Translations under genes and position numbers: made by a program
The notes under the pieces: generated by a model
Seen by the model: the letters and a program-made list of their open reading frames with translations, nothing else
Told to the model about the DNA's origin: nothing
Database searches by the model: none
Shown here: positions 27,401 through 40,660 of the stretch, piece by piece
How the letters are laid out: each line of letters starts with the position of its first letter
Numbering within the stretch: the first letter of the stretch is position 1
Assembly (NCBI RefSeq): GCF_000972845.2
Contig: NC_040012.1
Span: 12,646,930-12,710,929 of the forward strand
DNA from: Larimichthys crocea
Taxonomy: Eukaryota; Chordata; Actinopteri; Sciaenidae
Direction of reading: 5' to 3'
Length of the DNA stretch: 64,000 nt

Positions 27401-29535
27401 ATGTTACAAGTACAAGCTGTTATTACTGCCAGTGCCACTAGGTGTCACACTTACCTCTTATCTGAATTGAGGGTGGGGGTGAATATTAATAGAAGGTGGA
27501 TGAGTTCAGTCAAGACACTTTCCCTGTCGATCACATGTGTAACCAAACACCTGAAATCACTTCAATTAAGCTGTGAAGTCATGACAGCCCAGTTAAAGTA
27601 AAGTGATGTGACAATTTGTGGCAGGAGCCTCACCATGCTTTGATATGGCATATGGCAGACGTGTACATTTATCACATGCTCTTAAGTCACCTTCACTGAT
27701 ATTTGGTGTCACTTATCCAACAAGATCAGGCTCCTCACTGGACCTCTGTGCTCATTATAACTAAAGTGAGAGGAGCTGACCACCTCTTCTCTAGGATAGT
27801 GTTCTAACACAGTGGATGAAACTGACACTGTCACTCTTTTAATGATTAAGATATTTAATCGTCTCTAAAGGATTTATCATATTTCACGCTTCGCCACAAT
27901 TAAATCAAAGTTCAAAGACAGATTATATTGTGCTTTTGGCATTTAAATGAGAAAGTGTTTTATATACAAAGAGTAAATTGAACAATGTATGTATTTCTGG
28001 TAACCAAACCAGTCTTGTTACACTGTTTGTTTGTCTGAGGTATTGCGTTTCTTCCCGGAGTTGTCGTCCATATCTTTCACACTCTCTCTCTTACATATTA
28101 ATTAGATAAATCTGTTTAGCAGCGGAAAGCCTCAGTGAGACATCTGGGTCTTAATTAGTCAAAAGGATTCAAGTGATAAACAGTCTAAAGAATATGTGTA
28201 TAAATGCTAAATTAACCCATTCAATTAAATCTGTAATTATTAAAAAGTTGAGTGGTCAACATGCAGTCTAAATATTCATAGTTTGTTTTTCTGGTGTTTG
28301 TTTTGTGGGATGCAGATACAGTTTTTTTTTCATGATGTTTAATCACATTATAAAACAACGTTTTTGTGGCGATGTTTTCCGCGTTGACATCCGATCAGTA
28401 TCTCACAGATCAAGGATCTCATTGTATCTCCAAAATGCTAATGAGTGGAACGACCCTTGTAAACATCATCTGAATTAATATGTCATTATTCCCCATGGAG
28501 TCCATATGATTATTACTGCACAGAGGCCTCTTTTATCAGCCAGCGGACACAAGGACATGAGTGACGCACACGGTAAAAGCATAGGCAGAGATGACAGGGT
28601 TACTTACTGGTATATTGTTTTGAAATTGCAATTATTATTGTTGTTTTTATTTTTGTTGTATCGATCCTTTCCCCCTCCAAATAGTAAATGACAACACGGT
28701 AGGAATGTAACAAACATAGCAAGATGAAAGCTTGACTTTCATCTTATTTCTCCTAATGAGGATGTAACATTGGAAGACCAAGCATTCATCAAACTTCGTC
28801 CACCAAAGAAACAGCCGGGCGGAGGAAAAGCCTTAAGACTCATTACTGCATTGAATAAATGGCTGAGGTTGACCACTGCTGAGGCCATTCATCACCTCTG
28901 AACCACATCAAAAGACAGTTTAGGAATGTGGTCAAGGCTTGGGCTTCTGTTTGTCTCTATTGAACGCAAGCATTGAAGTGCAATAAACTAGAGGTCAGGG
29001 TCCAGCAGCAGACGTAGGACGCGCAGAAATCATAAAGTAGGCTCATGTTCATTAGTGTTCATCCAGCTGAGAGTCACACAACAGATCACACTCCTTGTTA
29101 GGCTTTGAACAATGTTCTGAAAGAGATCCACAGCTTGTCTTGGTCTTGTTGGCGTGAGGATAAAATCACTTTTGCAGCTACTTTATGTCAAAATAGAGCA
29201 CTGCATAATACACTCATATAGTGTAAAACAAACCCCACCCCAAGAAAAGATGCAAACAAAAGGATTACAGAAAATAGCTGCATCTCAAAAGGGTGTTGTT
29301 GTTGCCAGAAAGCCTTCAGAGAATAAAGAACGTTTGTTACAAGAGTTTCTGTCTCACTAAGAGCCTCAGTGTGACGTTGTTGCTTGTAAGAAGCGCCACG
29401 TATTAGCACAGTGGCCCCCCGTTACATTTATCTGACAGAAACAGACAAAGGGGGACCTGACAAAGTGTTTTTTTTTCCTCTTTAGTTATCATAATCAAAG
29501 TGAGCCCTCTGCAAAAATCTTACTGTCATGTTTCA
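24481..29535. other. Gene-poor sequence, no gene seen
   Basis: No supported coding region. It holds a G-rich tract (25841-25865) and an AT-rich block at 28060-28540 with many TAATTA/ATTAAT cores and little repeat content. Short open frames here have no domain, splice or start context. This side of the desmocollin corresponds in mammals to the long desert between DSC3 and CDH2, which fits the lack of genes. Confidence 0.5.
25841..25865 (+). other. G-rich tract with quadruplex potential
   Basis: Reads GGGTGGGGGG then GAGGGAGGGGGAGGG: at least four runs of three or more G separated by single bases, a short-loop quadruplex pattern. Confidence 0.7.
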
Positions 29536-29579
29536 CCAACTGCTAGAATTTAACAGCCCAACTGCTAGGATTTAACAGC
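29536..29579. repeat. 22-bp tandem duplication
   Basis: CCAACTGCTAGAATTTAACA-type unit at 29536-29557 is repeated at 29558-29579 with a single A-to-G difference. Confidence 0.85.
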
Positions 29580-29722
29580 TGAACACGCAAGGATCAGCGG
29601 AGTGTGACTTTCCTGAGTAGAAAGAGACAGATAGACGAGGTTAGACAGGCTATGTGTGAGAGATGGAGGGCTAAGGTTTAACAGGTAGATTAAGAAGGTA
29701 GAAAAGAGAGATCGAGTGCCTG

Positions 29723-29750
<28 letters not shown>
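29723..29750. repeat. (AC)n microsatellite
   Basis: Uninterrupted AC dinucleotides, 14 units. Confidence 0.95.
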
Positions 29751-29753
<3 letters not shown>

Positions 29754-32700
29754 GGTGAGATCATTTTCATATGGGTGTTTGTGACTCGATCTTGGGGACT
29801 GATTTGGGGCATTAAATCAGCACAAGGGTGGAGGCTCACTGAGGGTGAAACCCCTGCAGTAAACATCCTCAGACCACCTTCTGTGTGAGCTGCTGTTTTT
29901 GCCTCACTGTCAGTCTCTCGGCCGGGTGCAGAGAGAGACTTCAGCAGACTACAAAACGTGGTCTCACACTGGGGTCATGCCCTGATAACCACACAGTCTT
30001 AGTGAGGAATTTAATTGGCCCACTGCACATTTGACTTCAGGGAATGTTTTGACACCGTAGATGAGCAAAAGGTTGAAGCTGTAGATACAAAGTGTGCAAA
30101 ACAAATCTTGGCCCCCCTCAGTCCTCTGAGCTCAATGGCCATAAGAAAACATTTGCATATTGATGAGGATGCTTGGAAAGTTTTTTTAAGCCACAAGCAA
30201 AAAAAAAATTGGACTAAACACAAACATCACCATTTTTTGGGAGAAAAAGAAACTGCTGGACAAATGTGTGTTTATTTCACATATTCTGCAAATAACATGG
30301 CAATGCGGAGCTGTCTATCAGTCACTGAGGATCTGTACTGGCGACAAATCCGTAAAATGCACTCACTGCATAAGAGGGCATGTAAGTATACAGCTTCATT
30401 ATCTTTGAATAAATATATCCACAGAGGTAGTCAAAAATCCAATACTCCACCGCAGCAAATCTCTTACTAAGTCCTGTGACCACTTAGTTGTTTATTTATA
30501 CCAAAGTCTGGAGAAGTTAAACCACACCGACACCCCTTACATGTTGATTCCTTTCATGTTCCAACACTGAGCTCAAAAGACATTTTTTTTATATCCACCA
30601 ACACCGATGCTAAGGGAATACATTTTATTGATTTGCTGTCAGGCTTGGATCAACATGGTCCTATCAGGAAGCTTGGTACATAACAACACAGGCGGTGGAC
30701 GGCAAGCAGAGCACAAATAAACAAGTAGATGATGATGTGTACTGTGGAAAACACAGAGGTTGACCCCACATATCATGCAGCTGGCTCAAAAGAAGCAGCA
30801 TCCCACAAATCTGCCATGCTCCGTCAGGTTCACTTGGCTTGCATTTCCAGACAATTGGCAGCCAAGTGATAGATATCAGTGTAGACCCGATTTAACTTTT
30901 GTTTGGAAATCAGATAATCAATACGAAATTGAATCACAGCAGCAGCACACTGCGCTATTATAGATCATTCTTGTGTTCCATATTGAAAAGGATAGCATCC
31001 GCCAACAAAATCCATTTGGTTAGCACTTGGTAAACATTTTATACAATCTTTAAATGAAGATCAATCCTAACTCCAAGCAAGGATTTAGGCTATTGTATGT
31101 TAACTTACTCTGAAAACACTGTGTACATGTGGGAAAGAAGTCCCTGCACGCTGCTGTTTTTGTGAAAACATTTAAATCTCAGTATTTTCAGTGTTCATTG
31201 GAAAGTGTTTAGATGCGGGAAAAATCCGACTTAGTGATGGATAGAAAAACTATTGTTATTATCCATCCTAGGGGGACAATTATACTAACATTGGCGTTGT
31301 CAAAGTTATTATTCTACATTCTGGGAAAAACACTTATTCACTTTCTGACAGTCAGAGAATTTAGACGAGTATAATATATAACAAGGGTACATGGCTAGTC
31401 TGGCTGTGTCCAAAGGTAACAAAATCCATCTACAAGCATTTACATTTACATTTAGTCATTCAGAAAACACTTTTATCCAAAGCAACTTACAAAATAGGGA
31501 AACAATCATGGTAAAGTGCAACTAGGACATGTTAATGCAGCAATAAGTGGTGTGACAATACTCGAGGGAAGTGTCGATTGGCAACAGTCGAAGTGTATTG
31601 ACAGCAGTTATCAGCTAGAAGCAGTAACTTCATGCAGCTGCCATGGGGCAAATGCTCAAGAAATAGTGCGTGACATTAACCCCAGTGTGTGTTTTTACAC
31701 TTTTGGACTGATTAAAATGAGATATAATGTATTTATTAATGAAGGAGTCCATGTGACACAATAATCTACTAGAAAAGTGCTTTTGTTGTTTTGTTGTTGG
31801 GTTAGTCGACTTTATTAAGGTCACTTTCTACACCGCTAGTTTTCACTGAAGTGAATAAGAAGGCGATGGGTTTGTCACAGTGCTATTGCCATTCTGAACA
31901 CAGTCTGTCACAATGTGGCCACTCCGTTTAATTTTTAACACCTGCTCACAATGCACACCTCATTCAGCAAACAGCCCAACCTTGACCTATTTGCTTTACA
32001 TGCAGGATCACCTGTTCCCCTGCTGTTCCCGGGCTCGCTGTGTGCAATATTCTGTCTGCGATGAACTTCGTGCAACGCCTGTCTCTTTAAATGAGGGGCG
32101 AGGTTCCTTTTTTCCATCCTGTCTGTCTACCCACCAATACCACCTCCTCTTCTTCCTTCATCGATTGCAAGCCAGACATCCCAGAAATCACTCCGTCTAT
32201 TGTGAGTGGCAGGTAAAAGAATGACAGAGGAGGATAAATCAATGCAACTACATTTGGCAGTCATTCCTTTCCTCTAACCTTTCATCCTCTCCACCGAGAG
32301 GTTAAATCAAAGCCCCATCATCGGCGATTCCAACAATGTGGAATGAATTGTTGCATGAGATGTTTCTAGACAATATACAGGACCTCTGTATATACATGTT
32401 TTTTTAAAATAATATTTTACAGAATTGGAAAACCAGAGTTTCCATTTCCAGTTGTGGTACTCCAGGATTATACTAGCTATTGTGACTAAACTGAAGATAT
32501 TGTATTATCTTATTAATTGTGATGTATTTCCTGTCACACTTACTGACTTTTGTGAAATCATTTCTTGTTTCTATTTAAAACACATTAAAATTCAATCTTG
32601 GCTCTGATTCATCTAATATGTGCATAGTGATTAACTGGTATTGACTGGAGGAGCCCCCCCTCAATGCATCCTGTAAATACAGGCCTCAAAGAATGACCAA

Positions 32701-34257
32701 CACTTGGGGAGTTTGACCTTTCAAGGGTCACTGTCCAACACGATGAATCCCTCTAAGATCAAATGATTACATTACAAGGCGCCTGTGATTAATTACTAAC
32801 AGGGCCTGCAGCAAATTGCTGCCCCAGATGACAGCTTTTGTGATAACATTTCTTATCAGTGACCTCCATCACCCCCTCCATAACTCTCATAGATCACACA
32901 GCTCAGATTTAGACCTCCTTTCATGGAAGGTATTAAAGGAGCCATTGTGGCTATATGATTAAACCCATGAGAAGAACTGCAACTTTTATTTTTTTGTGCA
33001 TATTAAACAGCATTAGAAGTTCAAGGTGGAGGACAGAAAAATATGAAAAGAAGGTAAGCATGTTGTATGGACACAGAGTAAAGACACAGAGTTCTTATTT
33101 TCTAATTAAATTATCCTTGAAGTCACTATGCTAAGACAGGCAGTGTCAAGACAGGCTAATTGCGAAATGAAAGGCGAACATTATTGCAGTGTTGAAGTCA
33201 AACGCTTTATATCCTTCTAACCTCAACACAGGATGTCACCTCACTTCCTACGTTGGCACTAAATGTAAACATATATAATACATATAAAATGTATTTCTCA
33301 ATCTCATGTATTATTTTAGCTAGACATCTGTAGGATCTCTGGACACTCCAGGATCTTCACTAGAATTCAAAATGACTTTTGTGGGTTTGAGCAAAGTTTA
33401 TCCACACAACATGAATTCAGAATGAGAGAGCCACCGACAGGTCAATGGAGATGACGAGGATGAGATAATGCAACCAAGAATGTACACATTAGACACTGTT
33501 GAAATATTAAACTTCAGGTTGTGTAGCTCTCGATACTCTTATTGGTTCTTTTTCATGATTGAATAATAGAATAATTATAGATTTTGATTAGAATTTATAT
33601 ATATTTTATATATGATCACTATTATTATAACTATGTGTTGCTTCTAAAGCGGCAAAGGTAGTGTTTACAACAGCAAAGCCACAATATAAATTAATATCTC
33701 ACTGGAAACAAAGTTACAACGCTGATATTCCTGACATCAAAATACTGAGTGAAGTTTAGAAAGAATGGAGAACACAGACATCAGTCAGTATCAGTGATTC
33801 ATCCTGTCCTCTGTGCTTTTCTGACGAAATTCACTGCCTGCAGGTACCGCTAGTAGAGAGAGAAGGTGCTTATTTGTCTCAGCCAGCAGCTCAATTTCCA
33901 AGAATTAGCTACATTTTAAGACATGTGGCAAACTAAGGGACACAGACTACATACGGACATTTTGTTTTAGCTTGTTTCACAGGTGCAAACTCATCTGGGA
34001 TGGAAAACTGACAAAAATCCACCCAGGGGGTTTAGGTGGATTTTAAAATATATGCTTTAACATATGGATTTAAGTAACGTAATCTTACTGCTACAAGTGG
34101 TTTAGCAGTAAAGTCAACAGAGTTCAGAGCTGGGTCCAAAATTATATTAAAGTGCATTGCATCCACTATACAATGCAAGTTCATAAACAAAACAAAAGCA
34201 CAATATGCACAACAACTGAGTCCAGTCAGTCTAGCAAGTTCAAGCAATTAGACCACT
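29751..34257. other. Gene-poor sequence with candidate regulatory blocks
   Basis: No supported gene. The 151-codon open frame at 30015-30470 is the longest here but is not recognised and contains an ATTTGCAT octamer at 30151-30158. A non-repetitive block at 32640-32900 has TAATTA cores and a near-palindromic nuclear-receptor-like site at 32714-32730. Confidence 0.45.
31437..31500. repeat. Teleost interspersed repeat fragment
   Basis: Carries ACATTTACATTTAGTCATTC followed by CTTTTATCCAAAGCAACTTA, a wording found at very high copy in fish genomes. The fragment is short and non-coding, and I do not assign a class. Confidence 0.6.
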
Positions 34258-34650
34258 AGCTGTCACCATAGACTGAATAAAACACGGACGTGGTATACGT
34301 GACGTCAGCCACAGGTTTCTGAAGAATCGTTGTGAAGCTCAGAGTGTGGTGGCGCTTGTCGTCGCCATCTTGGCAGTCCTGCCCCAGTTGGCTACCAGCT
34401 AATCTAAGAATAGTCAAAGATGTGGAGCGTAGGTGGGCTGAATGACTCACAAACAAGCCACCTGTGATGGCACCCACCTGTCACCTCAAGTACAGTTGTC
34501 AAGAACAACAAAATATTTGTACCAGGCTGTAAACGTGTGTGGAGGTTGCCGTCTGATTCTCAAACGTTTATGAAAGTTAATGATACTAACGTAATAATCA
34601 GCTTTTAAAAGAGAAAATTCACAAGAGGCACCAAGTGAGCCACCTGTTAA
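34258..34650. repeat. Teleost interspersed repeat
   Basis: Includes GACTGAATAAAACACGGACG, GTGACGTCAGCCACAGG, TTTCTGAAGAATCG and TGGCGC in an order I recognise from an abundant fish repeat whose consensus begins near 'tatataaagatggacgacg'. Open frames inside it are not genes. Confidence 0.5.
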
Positions 34651-34794
34651 ATGCTAATGGTAAAAGTGGTTATGACTCCATTAATATTTTTGCAGGGCTT
34701 GTTCATCTTTATTTAATAGTAGCAGCTGAAGGCAGACAAGAAAGTGCCGGGAGAGTAGGGGGTCCCATGCAGGGCCCCAGGTTGGCATTGGGTT

Positions 34795-35011
34795 AGAGGC
34801 GGGTTATTCTCTGAACAAGTTGCCAGTTTATCATAGGACTGAAACATAAAGACAAACAAAAATTCACGCTTACATTCACACCTACGGGAAACTTAGACTC
34901 ACCAATTAACCTCCATGTCTTTGGACTGTGGGAGGAAGCCGGAGTACCCAGAGAGAACCCATGGAGACATGGGGAGAACATGCAATCATCACACAGAAAG
35001 GCCACAGCCGG
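34795..35011. repeat. Teleost interspersed repeat (TGTCTTTGGACTGTGGGAGG family)
   Basis: Contains AACCTCCATGTCTTTGGACT, GTGGGAGGAAGCCGGAGTAC, CCAGAGAGAACCCATGG and GGGGAGAACATGCAA, the diagnostic phrases of one of the commonest fish repeats. The short open frames on both strands (for example 34793-35005 -) are products of this repeat. Confidence 0.8.
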
Positions 35012-36915
35012 ATAACTTCCAACTTGACAAAAACAAATACTCGCCAGCTCCTCTCAGGTTTCACACCACTGCTGTTCCCACCTGAGCCTGCCATGTCTTC
35101 ATCGTCTCCAGAGTCAGAGTTCTGGTTGGAGCTACCCTGGCATCGCCAGACTAATTTGCAAATGCCAGAGCAAATGACGCATCATGAACAAATCTATCGG
35201 GTTCCATGGCTTGGTCAAAGCTGCCTTAATGTTACGTAATCAACTTTACTGTGTTTTCTTGTCATCAAACTCATCGGTCTCGTCTGTGTCCCAGTCCAAC
35301 CATGTTCACAGTGAGGCTGCTTAGCCTTCTTGCCTGGCTCTGGTTCTGGCACTCATCCGAGCTCTGCTCCGCAACAGCATTCCCTGCTGGGTCCCATGCC
35401 TGGGGCTTGAAAACCTCCAACACTACTCCAGTGCTCTGAGCTTTCAGTCTGGGAGCTAACTAGCTAATGGCAGCAGTTGGTGGCAGTGCGCCGCTAAGTG
35501 ACTTCCATGTTCCAAGAGAAAAAACGTCTGTTTATCCCAACTGTAAAGGTGGAAGGAGACTGCAGGATAATAATAAGTTACATCAAAATAATAAAAAGCA
35601 AAAACGTTTGGTGTTGGCAGTAACTAAGTAACCGACAGCACTGACAGTGATCTCTTGCACCCCCATAATCAAAGTTTGGCTTACCGAAGAGTTAAAGCTT
35701 GTTTATCATCAACATTGCAGTGGAAACGAGCTTCTCTTAATACAGCCTGAGGGTTATATGGTGAAAAACATTACATTTATTCCCAGTTGCAGACAGTATA
35801 TTTATGAGGGAGAACATTTTTCAGTAATAACCCGGAGACTAATGGCCAAGGTTGTTGCCAGCAGAAAAAAAAGTAAAGCCTTGTAGCTCAGATAGCATAC
35901 AAGTGTGTGTTTTAAAAAAAACATTACATTATATACCTGGCTACAATATTCCACAGAGTTTAGTTAGAAGACGACATCTCATTTTCCAGTTACTCGCAGC
36001 TGAAAATGTTCTCATCTAAAAAACACAAGACAATTTTAATTATTCATGTGAATAATTATTTCATAACTTGCCATTATCAAACCAAGTGAAGAGCATCTAA
36101 TGTGATCTTATATACAATACCATGAAATAGTAAATGGAAAATTAAGGCAGCATGAAAGCCTAAATGTATCTCTTCAGAGCTTTAGGAGGGATATTTGCGT
36201 CTCTATGGATTCATGCAGCTAATGCACTGAAAAGTCCTTGTACAACAACAGCATAGGCGCATAGTGACTCAGTCCATAGGCAGAAAGTAGCCATAACAAT
36301 AGAGAATAGGGCAGATGAAGGTTGCATGTAATTACACCTACCCTCAGGCTTAATTAGGTCACCCTTAAGTGAGTGTTGTGTGATAGTGTGCCTGTGTGTT
36401 CGTCCCGTGAGTGAATGTGTGCGAATGTTATCTCCAAACACACCGAAGGTTCATGAGTCATAAGATCAGGATGAAAATATACAGGAGGCCTCCTGAAAAG
36501 TGCCTCTCCACCAAAGCTGAGAGCAAATCTGATAAAACATACTTGTGCAATGAGTGTGTTAAATGAGGAGGAGTGGTTTACATGAAACATACAGATCACT
36601 AACATGCCCGGCATGTCCAATATATGAGTACCCAGGATTTTGATTATTGTTTGTTGTCTTTGGCTCCTTCACATCAGCCAGTCTGTCATATTTATAGGCT
36701 GACTGATTGCATTATCCCGGCAGCTGAGCATAAAGCCACTTTGGTTTATAACTGCCAAGACAATGCTGCATCATAATGCGATGTTGTGGATTTGACTTTT
36801 CTTGAGCTTATCGTCATATGGTTGGCTTTTTTCTGACTAACTGCCGTGTGAGAACGGTCAGATAACAGAGCATAACAGCTCACTAGTTTCACAAGCTCTT
36901 ATCCACATTTCTGTA
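35012..36915. other. No gene seen; probably more repeat-derived sequence
   Basis: The stretch 35080-35240 (CTGGCATCGCCAGACTAATT, then ATCTATCGGGTTCCATGG) looks repeat-derived. The rest is AT-rich with only short unsupported frames. Confidence 0.4.
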
Positions 36916-36921
<6 letters not shown>

Positions 36922-36958
<37 letters not shown>

Positions 36959-36982
36959 TATATATATATATATATATATATC
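36922..36982. repeat. (AT)n microsatellite
   Basis: About 60 bases of TA repeats with one interruption (TAGATA near 36956). Such a tract is self-complementary and can form a cruciform. Confidence 0.95.
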
Positions 36983-39414
36983 TTTCCAAACTCACGCGCT
37001 GCATACACTTCAGTACTCCAGCTGTGGCATCATTTCACGCAAAATGTATAATGTATTGTTTCATACACATGCATGGTCATGCTTAAGGGCTAGACTCTAT
37101 AGTCTTGTCTTGCATGTTGGATAGACTTAAACTTCACACCCGGCTACTTAGGATTCAGTCGTATTGACTCGTTTGAGATACTGTCATCACAGAGGAATGG
37201 CCGAAGCATCTCATTTAATCATGCTGGAATTATTCCAAGGTGACATTACTGCCTGCATTCCACATGTTATGCTGTTTTTTTCTTCCACTGCTTCCATTTT
37301 TCATTGTCATTTTAAACTGTCAACCTTTTGTCCTGCTCTCTCTCTCTTTCTCTCTCTCTCTTGCTGTGTCCTTGATATAAGTACCCACTGCTTCTGTCTG
37401 AGAACACCATTATTACCATGCATGGCTGTTTGCTGGAAAAAAAAGAGAAAGAAAAGCTAATGATGTTGGCTTGAGCTCAGAGCTAATTAAAATTCTATAA
37501 ATATGGTGGAGGTAGGTGGCGTGATGGATGTAGTGTGTCAGAAGTCCGGTGAGCAGGGAGGTGCGTGGAGATGTCTGGACGATCAATACTAGCATAGTGA
37601 ATGCATGACACTGCATATGCATTTAATGAACCAACAGTTTTATCTGTTAATTACACACCAGGACACACACCTTAGCATTCTTCACACCGTGCTAAACCTT
37701 CCTGGCTGTCCAGATAATGGCCAGCTATTTCACACAACAAATCTGCAAACGGTGGCCACATTCCTCTATTTTTACCCGCTCACTTTATCTCTCCCTCTCC
37801 TGCCCGCGCTTTCATTCCTTGCAGGTAATTCTCCATGCAACACACTCGGTGCTATATCAGTAAATGTAATGCATTTCTTCTTTTGTCCCTTGACCCGCCT
37901 AGTTTAGAGGAGCATCGGCATTCATTCAGCCAACATTGTATCTCTGAAAAAGCCAGCAGTTTCGCAATGCGCTGGATAAATTGTGCAGACAGGCAGAGAG
38001 GGTTACGGGTTAATTGGCCTAACAGCTGATGTTGTTGGTAAATCGTAGAAATAAAGAAATGATTTTCAGCAACTGAAGAAGAAAATTCAATTTTACTGTA
38101 AAAACTCGATATTTCAACGCCTCTGTCCATCTAAACCATGATCAATGACATGATTGGTGGTAGTGGAGGAGCAATCTATCAATGCTTATGTTACTTCCAT
38201 CCTTTCTTTTCAGAAGAACTTTTCAGCTTATGGTTTTAAAACTCCTGTAGAGGAAGCCGTAATATAATCTTTTATTATAGGAGAAATCCTTCTGTGAGGG
38301 GGAATTATTTTGAGGGTTAAGCTTTGAATATTAGCTCACACAAAGTCGTTTGTTGTGGGGTGAAGAGGCAATATTGTACGCAGACAGTTATGTAATTTAC
38401 TGTGAAATATGACTAACGAATAGAGGTGAACAGTACATAACACAGAACATTAACCTTTGCTCTGCTTTACTCATAAGCTGCCACTCACGATTCACATAAT
38501 TTTCATTTTCTCTACTCATCCACATTTACAGCACTGTCCATACATCTTAGAAGTTGTTGTTTTTTGCTGCCTCTAGCACATTGGATTTAATACAAATATG
38601 AATTGATTAAGAGGTTTAAATGACAACTTTGGGATTAAATCTGAACATCTAATTAATCATGAAGACATTTTCTCTCCTTATTAATGTACATGCCCATCGG
38701 ACACCTTCAAGCACCTTTAAAGCAGCTTGTTTCATCTGAAATTCAGTGTGCCCTGCAAAACTAACACAAGACTGTCTTCTTAATTGCAGACTGCACAGTA
38801 AGTTATTCATGACATAGGGTAGACGCACACACAGACAAACACACACATGGCGCTGGATGAGTTAAGCTGGAAGAGGTAAAGTAGAGAGCACAGGGACACA
38901 AGGACAGTGACTCAGCACCTATGAAAGCTTTAGTCAAATAACAGGGTGCTGGTGAAAAGTTACTATTTTTACTGCAATTCTTTCAACACATCTGCTGTGT
39001 CTCTCTGGCTAACATTATCAGAGGAGTATCTTGACAGCTGCCAGAATACCCCCATGTATGATATGAAAGCTTTTTTTTTTTTCTACTTTTACATCAGCAC
39101 ATAGTGAGCTGCAGCAGAATCCTAATAAGACTAGATAAAGACTTTTTTTTTCCATTCATCACTGACATTTAGTTGGTATGCTTGGAAGTGCTCCACCATA
39201 ATTTGGAAAAGTGATAAGCAGATAATGTAAATGAATGAATGACATCACATCTTCGGAAACTCATAATGTACTTTTGTTCGACAAAATTTTAACATATCTC
39301 CCATTTCATTCCCGTATAGCTTCAACAATGCTTTGTAATGGAAATGTTTATTCAAGACTTGCAAAATCTCGGGAACTTTCCAAAGCAATTCTCCCTATGT
39401 CTCTTTCTCTTTTA

Positions 39415-39420
<6 letters not shown>
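36983..39420. other. Gene-poor sequence, no gene seen
   Basis: Contains a CT-rich tract at 37334-37362 and an otherwise non-repetitive block at 37900-38130. No splice-compatible coding region was recognised. Confidence 0.45.

Positions 39421-39455
<35 letters not shown>
39421..39455. repeat. (CA)n microsatellite
   Basis: About 17 CA units, preceded by a CT-rich tract. Confidence 0.95.
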
Positions 39456-39457
<2 letters not shown>

Positions 39458-40370
39458 TACTGTGACCTCTGACCCATTAGGTCAGCCTCTTGGTGTTGCC
39501 TCTACGGCTCTCACAAACTCACTTCCCGTAAATGTATTTTTTGTTTATTTTTTTAACTCCAGCAGCTGTATCTCGTCTTTTCTTTCACTTGCGGTTCAAA
39601 CTTGGACATATTCACATTGGGCTCAGACGGAGGAGGCAAAGATAACATTCCTCAGGGTAATACATTCCTCCAAAACAGCAAACAGGTTTGTGTTTGTGTG
39701 CAGTATCCTGGTGGAGATAGTTACTCAGAATAAAAGCATTAGAAATATGATGATCACGTTCCACACAGTAGGCGTGCTGTTTTCTGATTAACTGGACACA
39801 TATGATATGAGTCACAACAGGTAACCAACATATGACTTGTGTGTAACCGATTATGCATGGGGCGTATCCGGAGACGGCAAACAAGAAATGAAACAATAGA
39901 TGAGAAATCTTCCTACAATCTACAGTCTGTGAGTGGAAAATAGATTTATTCCTAAAAACAACAGGTGTGTCAGATTTCCCATATTGTTAGGAACATATTT
40001 CTATGCAATTCAACAATTTTGTCAGTGTTTTACATTAAGTTATTAAAATAATAATTAAAATAACTGATGCCTTTTTAGTCACCTCATTGTGGCGCTGTGT
40101 TGCAATGCATCTACAACATTGTTATCAGGTTGTAATATTAACCTAAAGCAGTAAATTGCTGTCAAAAGCAGTCAAAATAACTGGCCAAAAGTGCCCTTCA
40201 TGCCAGAAAATCAACCCTGCTGACCATGCCAAAAGCCAAAACTACCTGTCAATTAGGTCAAATCCTTTGCACAGCAGAAATATCGCCATATATTTGTAAA
40301 AATCGACCAGTTGAACAGGCTGAATCAACCTGCATGGTGGTGGAAAAACAGTCTGCCAACTCATGAGGGA

Positions 40371-40660
40371 GGACAGGGTGGAGGATAGGTTGGATGATGG
40401 TGTAGCAAGAGGCAGGGCAACGCTGCTCTTTTTTTGGCAGGTCATTTTGCAAAGAGGCAGGGTGAGACTTTTGACATGAAGGGCAATTTTACCCTGGTAG
40501 GTGGATTTGACAACCAGAAGCAGGGCCATAGCTCTACCATTCTGGGGGATATTGTCTGGTTGGCAAGTTGTTTTCCCAGCAGCAGGGAATATTTCTGTCA
40601 CACAAAAGCAATTCTGTCTGGTCAGCAGGTCGTTCCTCCAGAGGCAGAGCAACAGGAAGA
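40371..40660. repeat. Degenerate minisatellite, about 60-62 bp unit, 4-5 copies
   Basis: Units start near 40371, 40436, 40496, 40558 and 40620. Each carries a GG..GGT/AGGT opening, a T-rich step, then an AGAGGCAGGG / AGAAGCAGGG / AGCAGCAGGG / AGAGGCAGAG core. The unit lengths are 65, 60, 62 and 62. A 136-codon minus-strand open frame across it (40242-40652) is explained by the roughly 20-residue periodicity and is not treated as a gene. Confidence 0.65.

Noticed and set aside
30015..30470. 151-codon open frame on the + strand
   Set aside because: No recognisable domain, no splice or promoter context, and lysine/histidine runs explained by A-rich DNA. An octamer-like word lies inside. Kept only as a note.
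40242..40652. 136-codon open frame on the - strand
   Set aside because: It lies over the degenerate 60-62 bp minisatellite, and its internal periodicity follows the repeat.
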